Shown here piece by piece: positions 14,911 through 23,908 of a stretch of 34,528 nucleotides of DNA (position 1 is the stretch's first letter; every line of letters begins with the position of its first letter). Location: the NCBI GenBank assembly GCA_031285405.1, contig JAITWH010000025.1:1-34528 (forward strand), in the 5' to 3' direction. The notes beneath the pieces are model-generated. The model was not told the DNA's origin and searched no databases. It saw only the letters and a list, made by a program, of their open reading frames with translations. The stretch comes from Alistipes sp. Lineage in GTDB: Bacteria; Bacteroidota; Bacteroidia; Bacteroidales; Rikenellaceae. A program made the position numbers and the translations under genes.

Positions 14911-15968
14911 ATCCCATAGCAGACGCCGGACGAGACATCATGCGTGGCGCCGGTAACGGAAGCTAAGCAGTTGGGGAACCCCAGCACGCGCCGCAGTCCG
15001 AGGAAGGCAAAGATGAGCGCCTCCTTGAAGTCGACGATAGCCCGCGCGGGAACCACCAACTCGGCCGCCACATGCTCACGCACCCGCTCCAATAAAAACC
15101 CGTTGTAGGCCCCGCCGCCGGTGACCAACACACGACTCGCGGGACGCAGCGCGGCGGCAATTCTGCGCGCCGAGTGCTCGGTAAGTGTGGCGGCGATGTT
15201 CTCGAAACTGTCGTCGCACCCATCGACCAGCGGCGCAACCCACGCGTCGACCCACTCCTGCGCCAGCGACTTGGGCGGCGGACGATGGTAGTACTCCAAC
15301 GCGTCGAGGGCCTCCAACAACTGCCGGTTTACGCGCCCCGAGCGGGCCGTTGCGCCATCCTCGTCATACTCCTTTCCGCGCGTGCGCATCAGCCGGTTGA
15401 GGGTGTAGTTCGCCGGACACAGATCGTAAGCAATCCGAGCCGACCCACAATCAAATGACACGTTTGCAAACCCACCGATATTGAGACAAAAATCATAGTC
15501 GGGAAACAGCAGTCGATCGCCGATGGGCACCAGCGGAGCTCCCTGCCCCCCGAAGGCCACATCCAAAGTCCGAAAGTCGCACACCACCGGCAATCCGCAC
15601 GCGGCGTGAAGATGCGCGCCGTTGCCGATCTGAAGATTGTACCCCAGGTCGGGCCGATGAAACACCGTGTGGCCGTGCGAGGCGACAAAGTCCACCCCCG
15701 CCAACCCGTGCCGCCCGACAAACTCAGTCACGCATCGCCCAAGGTGGCGCCCATACTCCGCATCCAACGCCGTCAACGCCTCGCCCGAAAGATAGAACGC
15801 CCCACGCAGCCGCTCCCGCCACTCGGGTGTGTAGTCCACCGAATCGGCATGCGTAATCTCGTAACTCCACCCGTCGCCAGAACGGCAAAAGTTAGCGCAA
15901 ACAATGTCCAACCCATCGAGCGACGTGCCCGACATCAACCCGATGGCTGTATACATCTCCTTTTCCAT
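14904..15968 (-). CDS. anmK: Anhydro-N-acetylmuramic acid kinase
   Basis: 354 aa. Cleaves and phosphorylates 1,6-anhydroMurNAc to MurNAc-6-phosphate in peptidoglycan recycling. The ATP-binding N-terminus AIGLMSGTSLDGLD (8-21), SHGHTVFHRP, the GFANVSF segment and VTGGGAYNGFLLERV are all present; length is normal. It starts 3 bp after the stop of an AmpG-like transporter gene, so the two form an operon. MurQ, the next enzyme, is not in the window. The last codon and stop (GCG TAG) are part of repeat module A. Confidence 0.95.
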   Translation of the reverse strand: MEKEMYTAIGLMSGTSLDGLDIVCANFCRSGDGWSYEITHADSVDYTPEWRERLRGAFYLSGEALTALDAEYGRHLGRCVTEFVGRHGLAGVDFVASHGHTVFHRPDLGYNLQIGNGAHLHAACGLPVVCDFRTLDVAFGGQGAPLVPIGDRLLFPDYDFCLNIGGFANVSFDCGSARIAYDLCPANYTLNRLMRTRGKEYDEDGATARSGRVNRQLLEALDALEYYHRPPPKSLAQEWVDAWVAPLVDGCDDSFENIAATLTEHSARRIAAALRPASRVLVTGGGAYNGFLLERVREHVAAELVVPARAIVDFKEALIFAFLGLRRVLGFPNCLASVTGATHDVSSGVCYGIA

Positions 15969-15971
15969 AAA

Positions 15972-17345
15972 TCACTTCCCAATAGTTACCCGCCCAAACT
16001 CAAAATCGACGTCAAGCCTTCGATACAGCAACACCGAGGGCAAAGTCCCCAGCACCACCACCATCCAGAAGAACCACTCATACCCCAACGCCGTGACTGT
16101 GAAACCGCTGACCGCCTTGGGCCAGATCAACGACAGCGCCATCAGCCCCGAGCAGATCGCGTAGTGCGACGTTGCGAACTGCCCGCGCGAGATGTAGACC
16201 ATATACATGGTGTACGACGTAAACGAAAATCCGTAACCAAAGTAACCCAACGCCACCACACCTCCCACCGCCGCGAGTCCCGCCGTGCCCGCCGCCCCGA
16301 TCGCCGCGGGGTTTGCCGCCAACAGCACGTAGCCGACGTTGGGCAGATTGAGAATAAGTATCATCGGTAACAGCCAAAACCGCAATCCCCGCCGCGCAAT
16401 CGCAAAGCCCCCCGCGATGCCCCCCAGAATCAGCGCCACCACTCCGACCGTACCTTTGATAAGCCCCTGCGCCTCCATCGGAATCGCCAATCCGCCGTTG
16501 GCCACACTGTCGGTAAAGAACGACGGCAGAATCTGCAACAGCTGCGCCTCGCCCGTGCGATAGAATACCAGAAACAGCACCCCCCACACGATGCCCGGCT
16601 TCTCGAAAAAGGTCGCGATCGAGCGGCCGAACTCCCTCACGATGCTCCCCACATTGGCGGTCGCCTCTCGGGGAGAGTCTTGAGGGAAAGCCCACCGGTT
16701 GTATGCCGCCGTGGCGAATGTGATTCCGGCCAGCACCATGAAGGCCGTCCGCCACGCCCCCGTCATCTCGGGACTCATCGGCGCACTCCCCTCGCCCGCC
16801 GCCCAACCGACGAGCCACAGCATGCCGCCGTCGACCAGCAGCCACCCGACCCGAAAAGCCGTCGCACGCAGCCCCACCCACACCGACTGTTGACCAGGCG
16901 TGAGGTTGATCATATACATACCGTCAGATGCAACGTCGTATGTCGCGGCGGCAAGCGCAATCAGCACAAACGGAATCAGAGTCCACACAAACACACGCCC
17001 CGTGTCGCCCCCCGCCGCGGGAACCAGCAGTGCCACCGCCACGAATCCCGCCCCCACCAAAATCTGCATCCACATGGCCCACCACTTTTTAGTCCGCAAA
17101 ATATCGACGATCGGCCCCCACAGCGGCTTGATGAACCACGGCAGATACAACAGACTCACCGCCAGCCCCGACACACGCGGATTGACATTCATCGCGATGT
17201 AGAAGTAGACGATCAGCGTCTGCATCACCGTGTTTGGAATCGCCTGATAGAAGTAGGCCGTGGGCACCCACTGCCAAGGCTTGCGCGGCGCGCGAGCCTC
17301 TGTTTTCACAGCCCCGCCGGAATCGCCGTCGTGCAAAAGTGACAT
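15972..17345 (-). CDS. AmpG-like MFS transporter (muropeptide permease candidate)
   Basis: 457 aa with about 12 hydrophobic segments. The N-terminal WVPTAYFYQAIPNTVMQ, SLLYLPWFIKPLWGPIVD and AAATYDVASDGMYM resemble AmpG-type major facilitator proteins, which import anhydromuropeptides or GlcNAc-anhydroMurNAc. The coupled downstream anmK supports a wall-recycling role. No other start is near, and the hydrophilic N-terminus is short, so ATG 17345 is accepted. That ATG lies inside a T-type palindrome flanked by A and T runs, so the start codon can be folded into a hairpin. Confidence 0.85.
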   Translation of the reverse strand: MSLLHDGDSGGAVKTEARAPRKPWQWVPTAYFYQAIPNTVMQTLIVYFYIAMNVNPRVSGLAVSLLYLPWFIKPLWGPIVDILRTKKWWAMWMQILVGAGFVAVALLVPAAGGDTGRVFVWTLIPFVLIALAAATYDVASDGMYMINLTPGQQSVWVGLRATAFRVGWLLVDGGMLWLVGWAAGEGSAPMSPEMTGAWRTAFMVLAGITFATAAYNRWAFPQDSPREATANVGSIVREFGRSIATFFEKPGIVWGVLFLVFYRTGEAQLLQILPSFFTDSVANGGLAIPMEAQGLIKGTVGVVALILGGIAGGFAIARRGLRFWLLPMILILNLPNVGYVLLAANPAAIGAAGTAGLAAVGGVVALGYFGYGFSFTSYTMYMVYISRGQFATSHYAICSGLMALSLIWPKAVSGFTVTALGYEWFFWMVVVLGTLPSVLLYRRLDVDFEFGRVTIGK

Positions 17346-17354
17346 AGGTAACGT
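17337..17354 (-). promoter_or_regulatory. T-type palindrome covering the AmpG-like start codon
   Basis: On the minus strand ACGTTAC-CTAT-GTCACTT, with AAAAA before and TTTT after. The start codon ATG is the last two centre bases plus the first base of the right arm. Same 7-4-7 format as array units. Occlusion of the start by the hairpin is inference. Confidence 0.55.
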
Positions 17355-17379
17355 TTTTTAGGTTGCCGCGAAGTTACGA

Positions 17380-17416
17380 AAAAAAAATCCCCACCAATCA
17401 CCGGCAGGGACTTTTT
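17380..17416 (-). terminator. Terminator downstream of tRNA-Leu
   Basis: On the minus strand AAAAAGTCCCTGCC pairs with GGTGGGGATTTTT around a 7-nt loop and is followed by more T residues. It separates the tRNA from the transporter gene. Confidence 0.75.
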
Positions 17417-17436
17417 ATGACTACATATTTTCTCGG

Positions 17437-17522
17437 TACTCGGAGCCGGGATCGAACCGGCACGGGCATTACTGCCCACAGGATTTTAAGTCCGGCGTGT
17501 CTACCGATTCCACCATCCGAGC
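17437..17522 (-). tRNA. tRNA-Leu, anticodon UAA
   Basis: 86 nt. The acceptor arms GCTCGGA and TCCGAGT close the molecule; D-arm TGGTGGAATCGGTAGACACG, anticodon loop CTTAAAA (anticodon TAA), a long variable arm (GGGCAGTAATGCCC) and T-arm with GGTTCGATCC are all present, as expected for a class II leucine tRNA. The 3' end reads ACCG, so CCA is not encoded. A TATCTTTG box lies just upstream. Confidence 0.95.
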
Positions 17523-17534
17523 GCCTTCAAGCCG

Positions 17535-17542
17535 CAAAGATA
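17535..17542 (-). promoter_or_regulatory. -7 box TATCTTTG of tRNA-Leu
   Basis: Exact TAnnTTTG match on the minus strand, 12 bp before the tRNA 5' end. It abuts repeat module A copy 4. Confidence 0.65.
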
Positions 17543-17570
17543 GTAAAATTTTCGCTGCCGGCATTCCGAC
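17541..17570 (-). repeat. Dispersed module A, copy 4
   Basis: TAGTAAAATTTTCGCTG then CCGGCATTCCGAC, a diverged A element lying between the tRNA promoter and the stop codon of the CDGSH gene, one base from that stop. Confidence 0.7.
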
Positions 17571-17571
17571 C

Positions 17572-18321
17572 TCACCATTTTTTACCCGTCGGAGCACCCC
17601 CAAGTCCATCCTGCCAATGGAACGAAGCATGCGTCCCATCGCACCAAGGCTTGTTCGAAGATTGCCCGCACCGGCACAGCGAGGCTCTGTTGCGCACCAC
17701 ATAAGTAAATCCGTCGGGTCGCGAGATCGGGATTCCCCCCGACACAAACAGCCCCGCCGATGCGTGAATTTTAGGATCCTCCACCAACCCTAACTCCGGT
17801 TCAAGCTCCGGCTCATGAGGCTCTCCCGAAGCGTTGTCCCAAGCCGAAAGTCGCCCCGCAATGCAGTGGTTGGCCTCCCTGATCGTCATGTCGCGATGCT
17901 CGGGCGAGTCGCTCTCCCCCACCTCGTTCCACACCCGCAACCCGGCGTCGCAAAATCGCGCAAAGGCGCAATACCTCTCACCGTCGGTCAGCGTCAGCGT
18001 GGGCCCTTCGTACTCCTGCGCCCCCTCCAATACCCCCGTCTCGGGAGCCGTGAGTCGCGAATCCCACTGAGCCGTTGCATGCGCGCCGTCGCAGTATGGC
18101 TTGTTTTTCGACTCGCCGCAGCGACACAACGCCACGGGGTCGGTAGCCATCTTGAAGGTCAGCCCATCCTGCAGCCACCACATCTCGCCCTTGTCGTTGG
18201 GCACGATGAATTTCTGCACTAGCGGCGGTTGCCCGTGCACCATCAATGGTCCGCCGTCGGCGATGTCGATGCGGAACTTGGGGGCAGCCTGTTTCGAACC
18301 TTTTTGAATTTTTGTACTCAT
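17572..18321 (-). CDS. Double-CDGSH iron-sulfur protein
   Basis: 249 aa with two CDGSH-type 2Fe-2S sites: CRCGESKNKPYCDGAH (Cys66, Cys68, Cys77, His81) and CRCGQSSNKPWCDGTH (Cys216, Cys218, Cys227, His231). Each has the three-Cys, one-His ligand set of the mitoNEET/Miner family. The middle part (GERYCAFARFCDAGLRVW, NHCIAGRLSAW) fits the prokaryotic CDGSH proteins in which two sites flank a small domain. Likely a cytosolic redox or cluster-transfer protein; the partner is unknown. It stands alone between a divergent lipoprotein gene and the tRNA. Confidence 0.9.
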   Translation of the reverse strand: MSTKIQKGSKQAAPKFRIDIADGGPLMVHGQPPLVQKFIVPNDKGEMWWLQDGLTFKMATDPVALCRCGESKNKPYCDGAHATAQWDSRLTAPETGVLEGAQEYEGPTLTLTDGERYCAFARFCDAGLRVWNEVGESDSPEHRDMTIREANHCIAGRLSAWDNASGEPHEPELEPELGLVEDPKIHASAGLFVSGGIPISRPDGFTYVVRNRASLCRCGQSSNKPWCDGTHASFHWQDGLGGAPTGKKW

Positions 18322-18403
18322 AAAGCAACATGATTATTAGGTTAACAACACATCTCAGACACAATAAATGTGCCCGCGATTCGTAAAGTTATGGAACTTT
18401 TGG

Positions 18404-18411
18404 TACTTTTG
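18404..18411 (+). promoter_or_regulatory. -7 box TACTTTTG upstream of the FISUMP-type lipoprotein
   Basis: Exact TAnnTTTG match 19 bp before the ATG at 18431. Confidence 0.6.
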
Positions 18412-18430
18412 CAACGAAAAACGCACCAAC

Positions 18431-19855
18431 ATGACAAATAAGAGTACAAAATCGGTTATCATAGCCATCGCGACGATCTTCGCCGCCCTCACAGGTTGCA
18501 AAAAGGACGAGAGCTTCTCGTCGTTCATGTTCGAGACCACCTCTGTCGACTTCGAGTGGGGCCAGACCAAGGAGATCGCCTTCACCACCAACAAGATCGG
18601 CGGCTTCACCACCCCGACCGCCCCGTCGGGCTGGACATGTGTCCGCAGCGGCAACAAGGTGATCATCACCTCGCCGGAGGAGAGCGCCAGCGCCACCCTC
18701 ATGGGCAGCGTCTCGATGACGGCCCACGGCGACGAGGGGGCCACGCTCACAAGCACGATCAAGGTAGCCATCCGCATAGCCGAGGAGATAGTCCGTCCGG
18801 CCAACAGCTACATAGTGGCCCAGCCCGACAAACGCTACAAGTTCAACGCCCTGCGTCGCGGTGGCGAGAGTGCCGAGACGATCACGGGAGCTGTGAGCGC
18901 CACCCGCCTCTGGTCGACCTCAAAGAACGCCATCGTCAACGTCTCGCTTGAAAACGGTTACGTCTACTTCGCGACGGGTGCCGACGCTGTGTTCGGCGAC
19001 GCCAACGCCGTTTTGGCCATTCTCGACAAGGACGGCAAGGCGCTCTGGAGCTGGCACATCTGGGCCGTCACGGAGGACCCCACGGCCAACCCCGACATAG
19101 TAGGAGACTACAAGGTGATGAACCGCAACTTGGGTGCCTTCACAAGTTCCGACGCCACACCCGAGGATGTCGCCCGCTCGTTCGGCCTCTACTACCAGTG
19201 GGGTCGCAAGGATCCGTTCGTCGGCCCGGGGGTGTGGAACTCGACCTCGCCGCGCACGCTTTACAGCAACTCGGGCGGCGTGATGTCCCACACCTTCAAG
19301 GTATCCGACGCCGAGATCGGAACGGTCGATTGGGCCGTCGCCAACCCCAACACTTTCATCGCCGGCGCCGACAAGGGCGAGGGCAGCAGCGATTTCGGTT
19401 GGCTCGACTTCCCCAACGACCAACTGTGGGTCGACCCCGTCACAGGCGCCAAGACAATCTACGACCCCTGCCCCGACGGGTGGAGAGTAGCCCCGTCCGA
19501 CATCTGGAGCGACTTCATCGCGGGCGCGATCGACGACCCCGCGGCCTTCAACGTCGACGGCGAGTACCAATATGGCTGGCAGTTCGTCAACGGCGAGAGC
19601 ACGATTTTCTACCCCGCGGCCGGTCGCCGCAGCTTCTCCCCCACGTTGGCCAAACCCGAGGACAACTTCACCAACGTGGTCAACGACGCCAACGGCGTGG
19701 GTTATCCGGTCGGCTTCTACTGGTCGAGCGACTCACCGCGAGTCTACTCGCTCGCCTTCAGCCGCGACCACATCAATCCGGGCGGCGCAACTCCCCGCCC
19801 CACTCCCGAGACCTCCGCCGCCGGCGGCTTCCCGCTCCGATGCGTTGCTATTTAA
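18431..19855 (+). CDS. FISUMP/BACON-type surface lipoprotein
   Basis: 474 aa. The lipobox ALTGC gives lipidated Cys23. The next region (about 30-115: SVDFEWGQTKEIAFTTNKIGG, GWTCVRSGNKVIITSPEE) resembles BACON domains, often glycan- or mucin-associated. The C-terminal half (VMNRNLGAF, YYQWGRKDPF, IYDPCPDGWRVAPSDIW, FYWSSDSPRVYSLAF, PLRCVAI) matches the Fibrobacter-succinogenes-major-type domain common in gut Bacteroidetes. Probably surface-exposed; ligand unknown. An upstream in-frame ATG overlaps the promoter and would spoil the signal peptide. The stop codon TAA is part of a module C run. Confidence 0.82.
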   Translation: MTNKSTKSVIIAIATIFAALTGCKKDESFSSFMFETTSVDFEWGQTKEIAFTTNKIGGFTTPTAPSGWTCVRSGNKVIITSPEESASATLMGSVSMTAHGDEGATLTSTIKVAIRIAEEIVRPANSYIVAQPDKRYKFNALRRGGESAETITGAVSATRLWSTSKNAIVNVSLENGYVYFATGADAVFGDANAVLAILDKDGKALWSWHIWAVTEDPTANPDIVGDYKVMNRNLGAFTSSDATPEDVARSFGLYYQWGRKDPFVGPGVWNSTSPRTLYSNSGGVMSHTFKVSDAEIGTVDWAVANPNTFIAGADKGEGSSDFGWLDFPNDQLWVDPVTGAKTIYDPCPDGWRVAPSDIWSDFIAGAIDDPAAFNVDGEYQYGWQFVNGESTIFYPAAGRRSFSPTLAKPEDNFTNVVNDANGVGYPVGFYWSSDSPRVYSLAFSRDHINPGGATPRPTPETSAAGGFPLRCVAI

Positions 19856-19894
19856 TTGAAAATTGAAAGTGGAAAATTGAAAATTGGCTAACGC
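19853..19894 (+). repeat. Dispersed module C with GCTAACGC joint
   Basis: TAATTGAAAATTGAAAGT then GGAAAATTGAAAATTG and GGCTAACGC. Almost identical to 181-223. The lipoprotein stop codon is its first three bases. Confidence 0.8.
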
Positions 19895-19901
19895 AGCAAT
19901 A

Positions 19902-19936
19902 ATAAAAAAAGCGAGACTCTTCAGTCTCGCTTTTTC
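19902..19936. terminator. Bidirectional terminator
   Basis: A-run, stem GCGAGACT/AGTCTCGC with loop CTTC, then a T-run. It lies just after the GCTAACGC joint. Confidence 0.85.
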
Positions 19937-19963
19937 ATTAACTAAAATTCACCACCGCCCCTT

Positions 19964-20003
19964 CCGTCATTGCGAGGAGCCAAAGGCGACGAAGCAATCC
20001 AGG
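19964..20003 (+). repeat. Dispersed module B, copy 1
   Basis: CCGTCATTGCGAGGAGCC then AAAGGCGACGAAGCAATCCAGG, an element with inverted ends (GTCATTGCG.. / ..GCAATCC) similar to repeats seen in many unrelated bacteria. Further copies are at 27489, 27629, 29369 and 31211. It ends 8 bp from the thioesterase stop codon. Confidence 0.85.
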
Positions 20004-20011
20004 CCGCAAAA

Positions 20012-20413
20012 TCAGACCAGCATAGAGACAAACCACTCCGGAGCCCGCTTAGGTCGCCGAGTAACGCGATCGACACAAGCCAACACCACCTCCCCTGTAT
20101 GAATCAGCACCCCCCGCTCACTAAATATCTCAAAGTCAAAAATAACCTTAACCGTCGGAACCTCCCGAATAGAGACCCGAACATTCAGCACCTCGTCATA
20201 CACGGCCGGCGCAATAAAGTGCGACCGCACATCGCGCACAACCAACAACGCCCCCCGCTCCTCCATCTCGCGATAGCTCGTCCCGAGCGACCTCATCAGC
20301 TCGGTACGCGCCACCTCGTAATAAAAAATGTAGTTCGAGTGGTGCACAATACCCATCTGGTCGGTCTCATTGTACCGAACCCTGATAGGAATATCCCGCG
20401 TCACAACAGCCAT
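20012..20413 (-). CDS. YbgC/FadM-like acyl-CoA thioesterase
   Basis: 133 aa, 4HBT hotdog fold. RVRYNETDQMGIVHHSNYI (11-29) carries the catalytic-type Asp18 and the ligand-loop His residues; EVARTELMRSLG forms the central helix. It should hydrolyse short acyl-CoA or acyl-ACP thioesters in the cytosol. Its ATG overlaps the guaB stop in TAATG (one shared base), so it is probably translated by coupling to guaB, although no functional link is evident. Confidence 0.88.
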   Translation of the reverse strand: MAVVTRDIPIRVRYNETDQMGIVHHSNYIFYYEVARTELMRSLGTSYREMEERGALLVVRDVRSHFIAPAVYDEVLNVRVSIREVPTVKVIFDFEIFSERGVLIHTGEVVLACVDRVTRRPKRAPEWFVSMLV

Positions 20414-21882
20414 TACTCGCCCCTCGAATAGTTAGGCGCCTCCCGAGTAATTGTAACATCATGGGGATGACTCTCGGCCACCCCCGACCCCGTGATCCGG
20501 ATAAACTTAGCCTCCTTAAGCTGCTCGATCGTCTGCGCGCCCACATATCCCATACCGGCCCGCAGCCCCCCGACCAACTGATATATCACCTCGGCCATAG
20601 TCCCCTTGAAAGGCACCCGCGCGGCAATCCCCTCGGGCACAAGTTTCCCCGCATCGCTCACCTCACCCTGGAAGTAGCGATCCTTCGACCCCTGCTGCAT
20701 AGCCTCCATCGAACCCATGCCCCGATACGACTTAAACTTACGACCGTTATATATAATAGTCTCCCCGGGCGACTCCTCCGTGCCGGCAAACATCGAGCCC
20801 GCCATCACACAGTCCGCGCCGGCGGCAATCGCCTTCACAATATCCCCCGAGTATCTCAATCCGCCATCCGCAATCACCGTCGCGCCGCTGCCCTTTAGCG
20901 CCTGCGCCACGTCATAAATAGCGGTCAGCTGCGGCACACCAATCCCCGCGATCACACGCGTGGTGCATATCGACCCAGGCCCAATCCCCACCTTCACCCC
21001 GTCGGCCCCCGCCGCAATCAGATACTTCGCCGCCTCGGCCGTGGCAATGTTCCCCGCCACAACCTCCAACGCCGGGTACTCCTTTTTCACTGTCCGCACC
21101 ATATCGGCCACATTCTTCGAGTGCCCATGCGCCGTGTCGATCACCACCGCGTCGACCTGCGCCTCCCACAGCGCCGCGATCCGCTCCAGCGTGTCAGGCG
21201 TAACACCCACTCCGGCAGCCACGCGCAGACGCCCCTTCTCATCCTTCGACGCAAAAGGGTTGTCCTTCAACTTGGTGATATCGCGATATGTCAGCAGCCC
21301 CACCAACTTCCCGTCGGCCGAGACCACCGGCAGTTTCTCGATCTTGTTCTCCAACAATATCCTCGACGCCTTGCCCAGATCGGGATCCTGCGTCGTAATC
21401 AGATTTTCGGACGTCATCACCTCGCCGATCTTACGCGCCATGTCTGTCTGAAACCTCAGGTCGCGATTGGTCACGATGCCGATCAACTTCCCCCCAGGCG
21501 TCACAACGGGAATCCCCCCGATGCGATGCTCCCTCATCAACGCCAGCGCGTCGCCCACGGTCTGCTCCCTGAAAATGGTGATCGGGTCGTAAATCATCCC
21601 GCTGTCGGCCCTCTTCACTTTGCGCACCTGCGCGGCCTGCTGGGCGATGGTCATATTCTTGTGTACCACCCCGATACCCCCCTCGCGAGCAATGGCGATA
21701 GCAAGCCCTGCCTCGGTGACGGTGTCCATCGCCGCCGACGCGATTGGAGTACAAATCGCAACCCCCGGAGTAAATCGCGAAGTGATATCGACCTGCCGCC
21801 CGACCATTTCCGAGTACGCGGGCACCAGAAGGACATCATCAAAAGTAAGTCCCTCCGTAACAACTTTTTCACCAATAAACAT
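20413..21882 (-). CDS. guaB: Inosine-5'-monophosphate dehydrogenase
   Basis: 489 aa. Oxidises IMP to XMP with NAD, the committed step of GMP synthesis. The N-terminus [16 protein letters not shown], two CBS domains (about 95-205), the catalytic loop GPGSICTTR with Cys306, and the flap region GSKDRYFQG are all present; full length. A TATCTTTG promoter lies 27 bp upstream. Cotranscribed and overlapping with the thioesterase gene downstream. Confidence 0.97.
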   Translation of the reverse strand: MFIGEKVVTEGLTFDDVLLVPAYSEMVGRQVDITSRFTPGVAICTPIASAAMDTVTEAGLAIAIAREGGIGVVHKNMTIAQQAAQVRKVKRADSGMIYDPITIFREQTVGDALALMREHRIGGIPVVTPGGKLIGIVTNRDLRFQTDMARKIGEVMTSENLITTQDPDLGKASRILLENKIEKLPVVSADGKLVGLLTYRDITKLKDNPFASKDEKGRLRVAAGVGVTPDTLERIAALWEAQVDAVVIDTAHGHSKNVADMVRTVKKEYPALEVVAGNIATAEAAKYLIAAGADGVKVGIGPGSICTTRVIAGIGVPQLTAIYDVAQALKGSGATVIADGGLRYSGDIVKAIAAGADCVMAGSMFAGTEESPGETIIYNGRKFKSYRGMGSMEAMQQGSKDRYFQGEVSDAGKLVPEGIAARVPFKGTMAEVIYQLVGGLRAGMGYVGAQTIEQLKEAKFIRITGSGVAESHPHDVTITREAPNYSRGE

Positions 21883-21908
21883 AATGAGATCTGTTTAGAT
21901 TATTGGGG

Positions 21909-21940
21909 ACAAAGATAGCACAAGACGACAGCAATCGCAA
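21909..21940 (-). promoter_or_regulatory. guaB promoter
   Basis: TTTG (21937-21940) and TATCTTTG (21909-21916) on the minus strand, 20 bp apart, ending 26 bp before the ATG. This is the best -33/-7 pair in the window. Confidence 0.7.
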
Positions 21941-22036
21941 ATAAATTTACGAATTGCCCCTCCGCCACCACCTGCCACCCCATCGCAACACGCATTCTCC
22001 GCACAACAGAGATACCTCGCACCCGTTTTCAACACG

Positions 22037-22079
22037 AAAGAGAGAGAGAGCCCTTCGGTTGGGGGGGCTCTCTCTTTTT
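22037..22079 (-). terminator. Terminator of the susC-susD operon
   Basis: AGAGAGAGCCC pairs with GGGCTCTCTCT around a loop containing CCCCAACCGAA, followed on the minus strand by CTCTCTTT. It lies 11 bp after the susD stop. Confidence 0.75.
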
Positions 22080-22089
22080 GCACAGCCAA

Positions 22090-23883
22090 CTAATACCCGG
22101 GATTCTGAACCAAAGTAGGAACCCCCTCGATATAGCTATTATCAATCTGCGTCAAAGGAATAGGCCGATACCTGTCATTAACATCAAACACAGCCCCCCG
22201 CAGATACTCGATCTTCTCACTCTCCCTCGCGATGTATGCATTGAGATACTCCTCGGCAATACCCCAGCGAACAAGATCAAAGAAAGCCATCCCCTCCAGA
22301 GCCAATTCAAGACGCGTTTCAAATCTCACACGCTCCCTCGCCCACTCTTTTGACTGCCCCGCCCACGACTCCTTATACTCGTCGACAACGTAGTTGGCTG
22401 CCGCAGGCCCGTCACCAAACGGCGCCGCCTCACCCAGTCGCACATAGATACCGTCACGCGCCCTCGCCCGTATCTGATTCACATACGCCCGGGCCTTGTC
22501 CAAATCGCCCACTTCAACCTCGCACTCTGCGGCCCACAACAACACCTGAGCATAACGAATAATGTTGATGTTCAACGCATTGAACTTAGCCGTGTTCTTA
22601 TTTGAGTATTTCGCCAGCTGCGACTTCAGTATTATCCACTTTTTCTGGTTATACGGCCCCGCGCTCGGCTGATCCCTTATCCATCGCATCCCGGGATGCA
22701 CCCCCCAGTCATGAAACGGAACCCCTCTGCGTCCCACCGTCCAGTCGAGTCGCGGATCGACGGGGGTCGTCATGTCGGGCTCAAACAGATCCGTGTCTCC
22801 CGGGTTCGGATCGGCCGGAAGATACCCCTGCGAGTAGACCCCCTGATCGTTCTTGAAGTCGGTCTCATAATAGCTGTCGATCAACGGCAACCCGTTCTCA
22901 TCCGTCTTGTAAGAATTGACCATATCGAACGTGGGCTGATTGAAACCCGCACCGCTCAGATTAGGCTCGTCCGGAGCGTTGGGATAAGCAAGGTCGCCGC
23001 CACGGTTTGCCCGCGCCAGATCCGTTCCCGCCAGATTGACCGCCGTCTGAACCTGAAACACCGACTCGACCCCGTTGTTCTGCTCCGGATTGAAATTGTC
23101 GTAGAAGTTCCGATGCAGCTGATACTTACCACTCGCAATCACATCATCCAACAGAGGCTTTGCCTCGCCATACTTTTGTTGAAAAAGATAGACCTTCGCC
23201 AAAAAAGCCTCGGCCGCATACCTCGTCGGTCTCCCTGGCTCGGCCTGCGAGTCGGGCAGATTGTTCATGGCAAATGCGAAATCGGCCTCGATGCCGGGCC
23301 ATATATCACGATCGTTCGCCACCCTCCTCATCGGATCTTCGACCGTTTCATCGAGATACGGAACCGTGCCCCACAGCTGCTTCGCTTCAAAGTGGTAGTA
23401 TCCCCTCAGAAAACGCATCTCCGCGACCACCTGATTCGCCTCTGCCTCGGTCAGATTCTCGATGTCATTCGCATTGAGTATCCGCAGCACATCGTTGCAA
23501 CGCTCCACACCGTTATACATCACCCGCCACTTGTTGTTAAGCACCCCGAGATTGGTTTCGGGCTTATACTGCTCCATCAGCAGCATACCGTTCTGGTCAC
23601 CCGTCGTGCTGCCCTTGTGCATGATCCCCGCCCCCATATCTCCGTAGTACATATTGTCGGGCGACGACGACCAGTCTCCCGTGCCGTTATGTCCGTTCAA
23701 ACCAGCGTAAGCCGCAATCACCTGCTTATCGAGCGTGCTTTTGGTTGTGAGAACGGCCGGATTAAGCGTCCCCTGCGGATTCTTCTCCAACATGTCGGAG
23801 CACCCCGACATCGACAGCGACAACACGCCGGCCATGGCAACGGCCAAGCCCCCTGTTACTCTACTCTTCATATTTGCATTCAT
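22090..23883 (-). CDS. SusD/RagB-family outer-membrane lipoprotein
   Basis: 597 aa. Lipobox SMSGC gives lipidated Cys28. The family pattern is clear: EKNPQGTLNPAVL, NGVERCNDVLRI, AEMRFLRGYYHFEAKQLWGTVPYLDE, TPR-like helices, RYAQVLLWAAECEVEVGDLDKARAYVNQIRARA, and FFDLVRWG near the C-terminus. It forms the hinged lid that captures ligand for the adjacent SusC channel. No glycoside hydrolase, protease or SusE/F gene is nearby, so the nutrient is unknown. A second Met at residue 5 could be the true start. Confidence 0.95.
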   Translation of the reverse strand: MNANMKSRVTGGLAVAMAGVLSLSMSGCSDMLEKNPQGTLNPAVLTTKSTLDKQVIAAYAGLNGHNGTGDWSSSPDNMYYGDMGAGIMHKGSTTGDQNGMLLMEQYKPETNLGVLNNKWRVMYNGVERCNDVLRILNANDIENLTEAEANQVVAEMRFLRGYYHFEAKQLWGTVPYLDETVEDPMRRVANDRDIWPGIEADFAFAMNNLPDSQAEPGRPTRYAAEAFLAKVYLFQQKYGEAKPLLDDVIASGKYQLHRNFYDNFNPEQNNGVESVFQVQTAVNLAGTDLARANRGGDLAYPNAPDEPNLSGAGFNQPTFDMVNSYKTDENGLPLIDSYYETDFKNDQGVYSQGYLPADPNPGDTDLFEPDMTTPVDPRLDWTVGRRGVPFHDWGVHPGMRWIRDQPSAGPYNQKKWIILKSQLAKYSNKNTAKFNALNINIIRYAQVLLWAAECEVEVGDLDKARAYVNQIRARARDGIYVRLGEAAPFGDGPAAANYVVDEYKESWAGQSKEWARERVRFETRLELALEGMAFFDLVRWGIAEEYLNAYIARESEKIEYLRGAVFDVNDRYRPIPLTQIDNSYIEGVPTLVQNPGY

Positions 23884-23908
23884 AGCTAATTTCGATTTTA
23901 ATAAAAGT

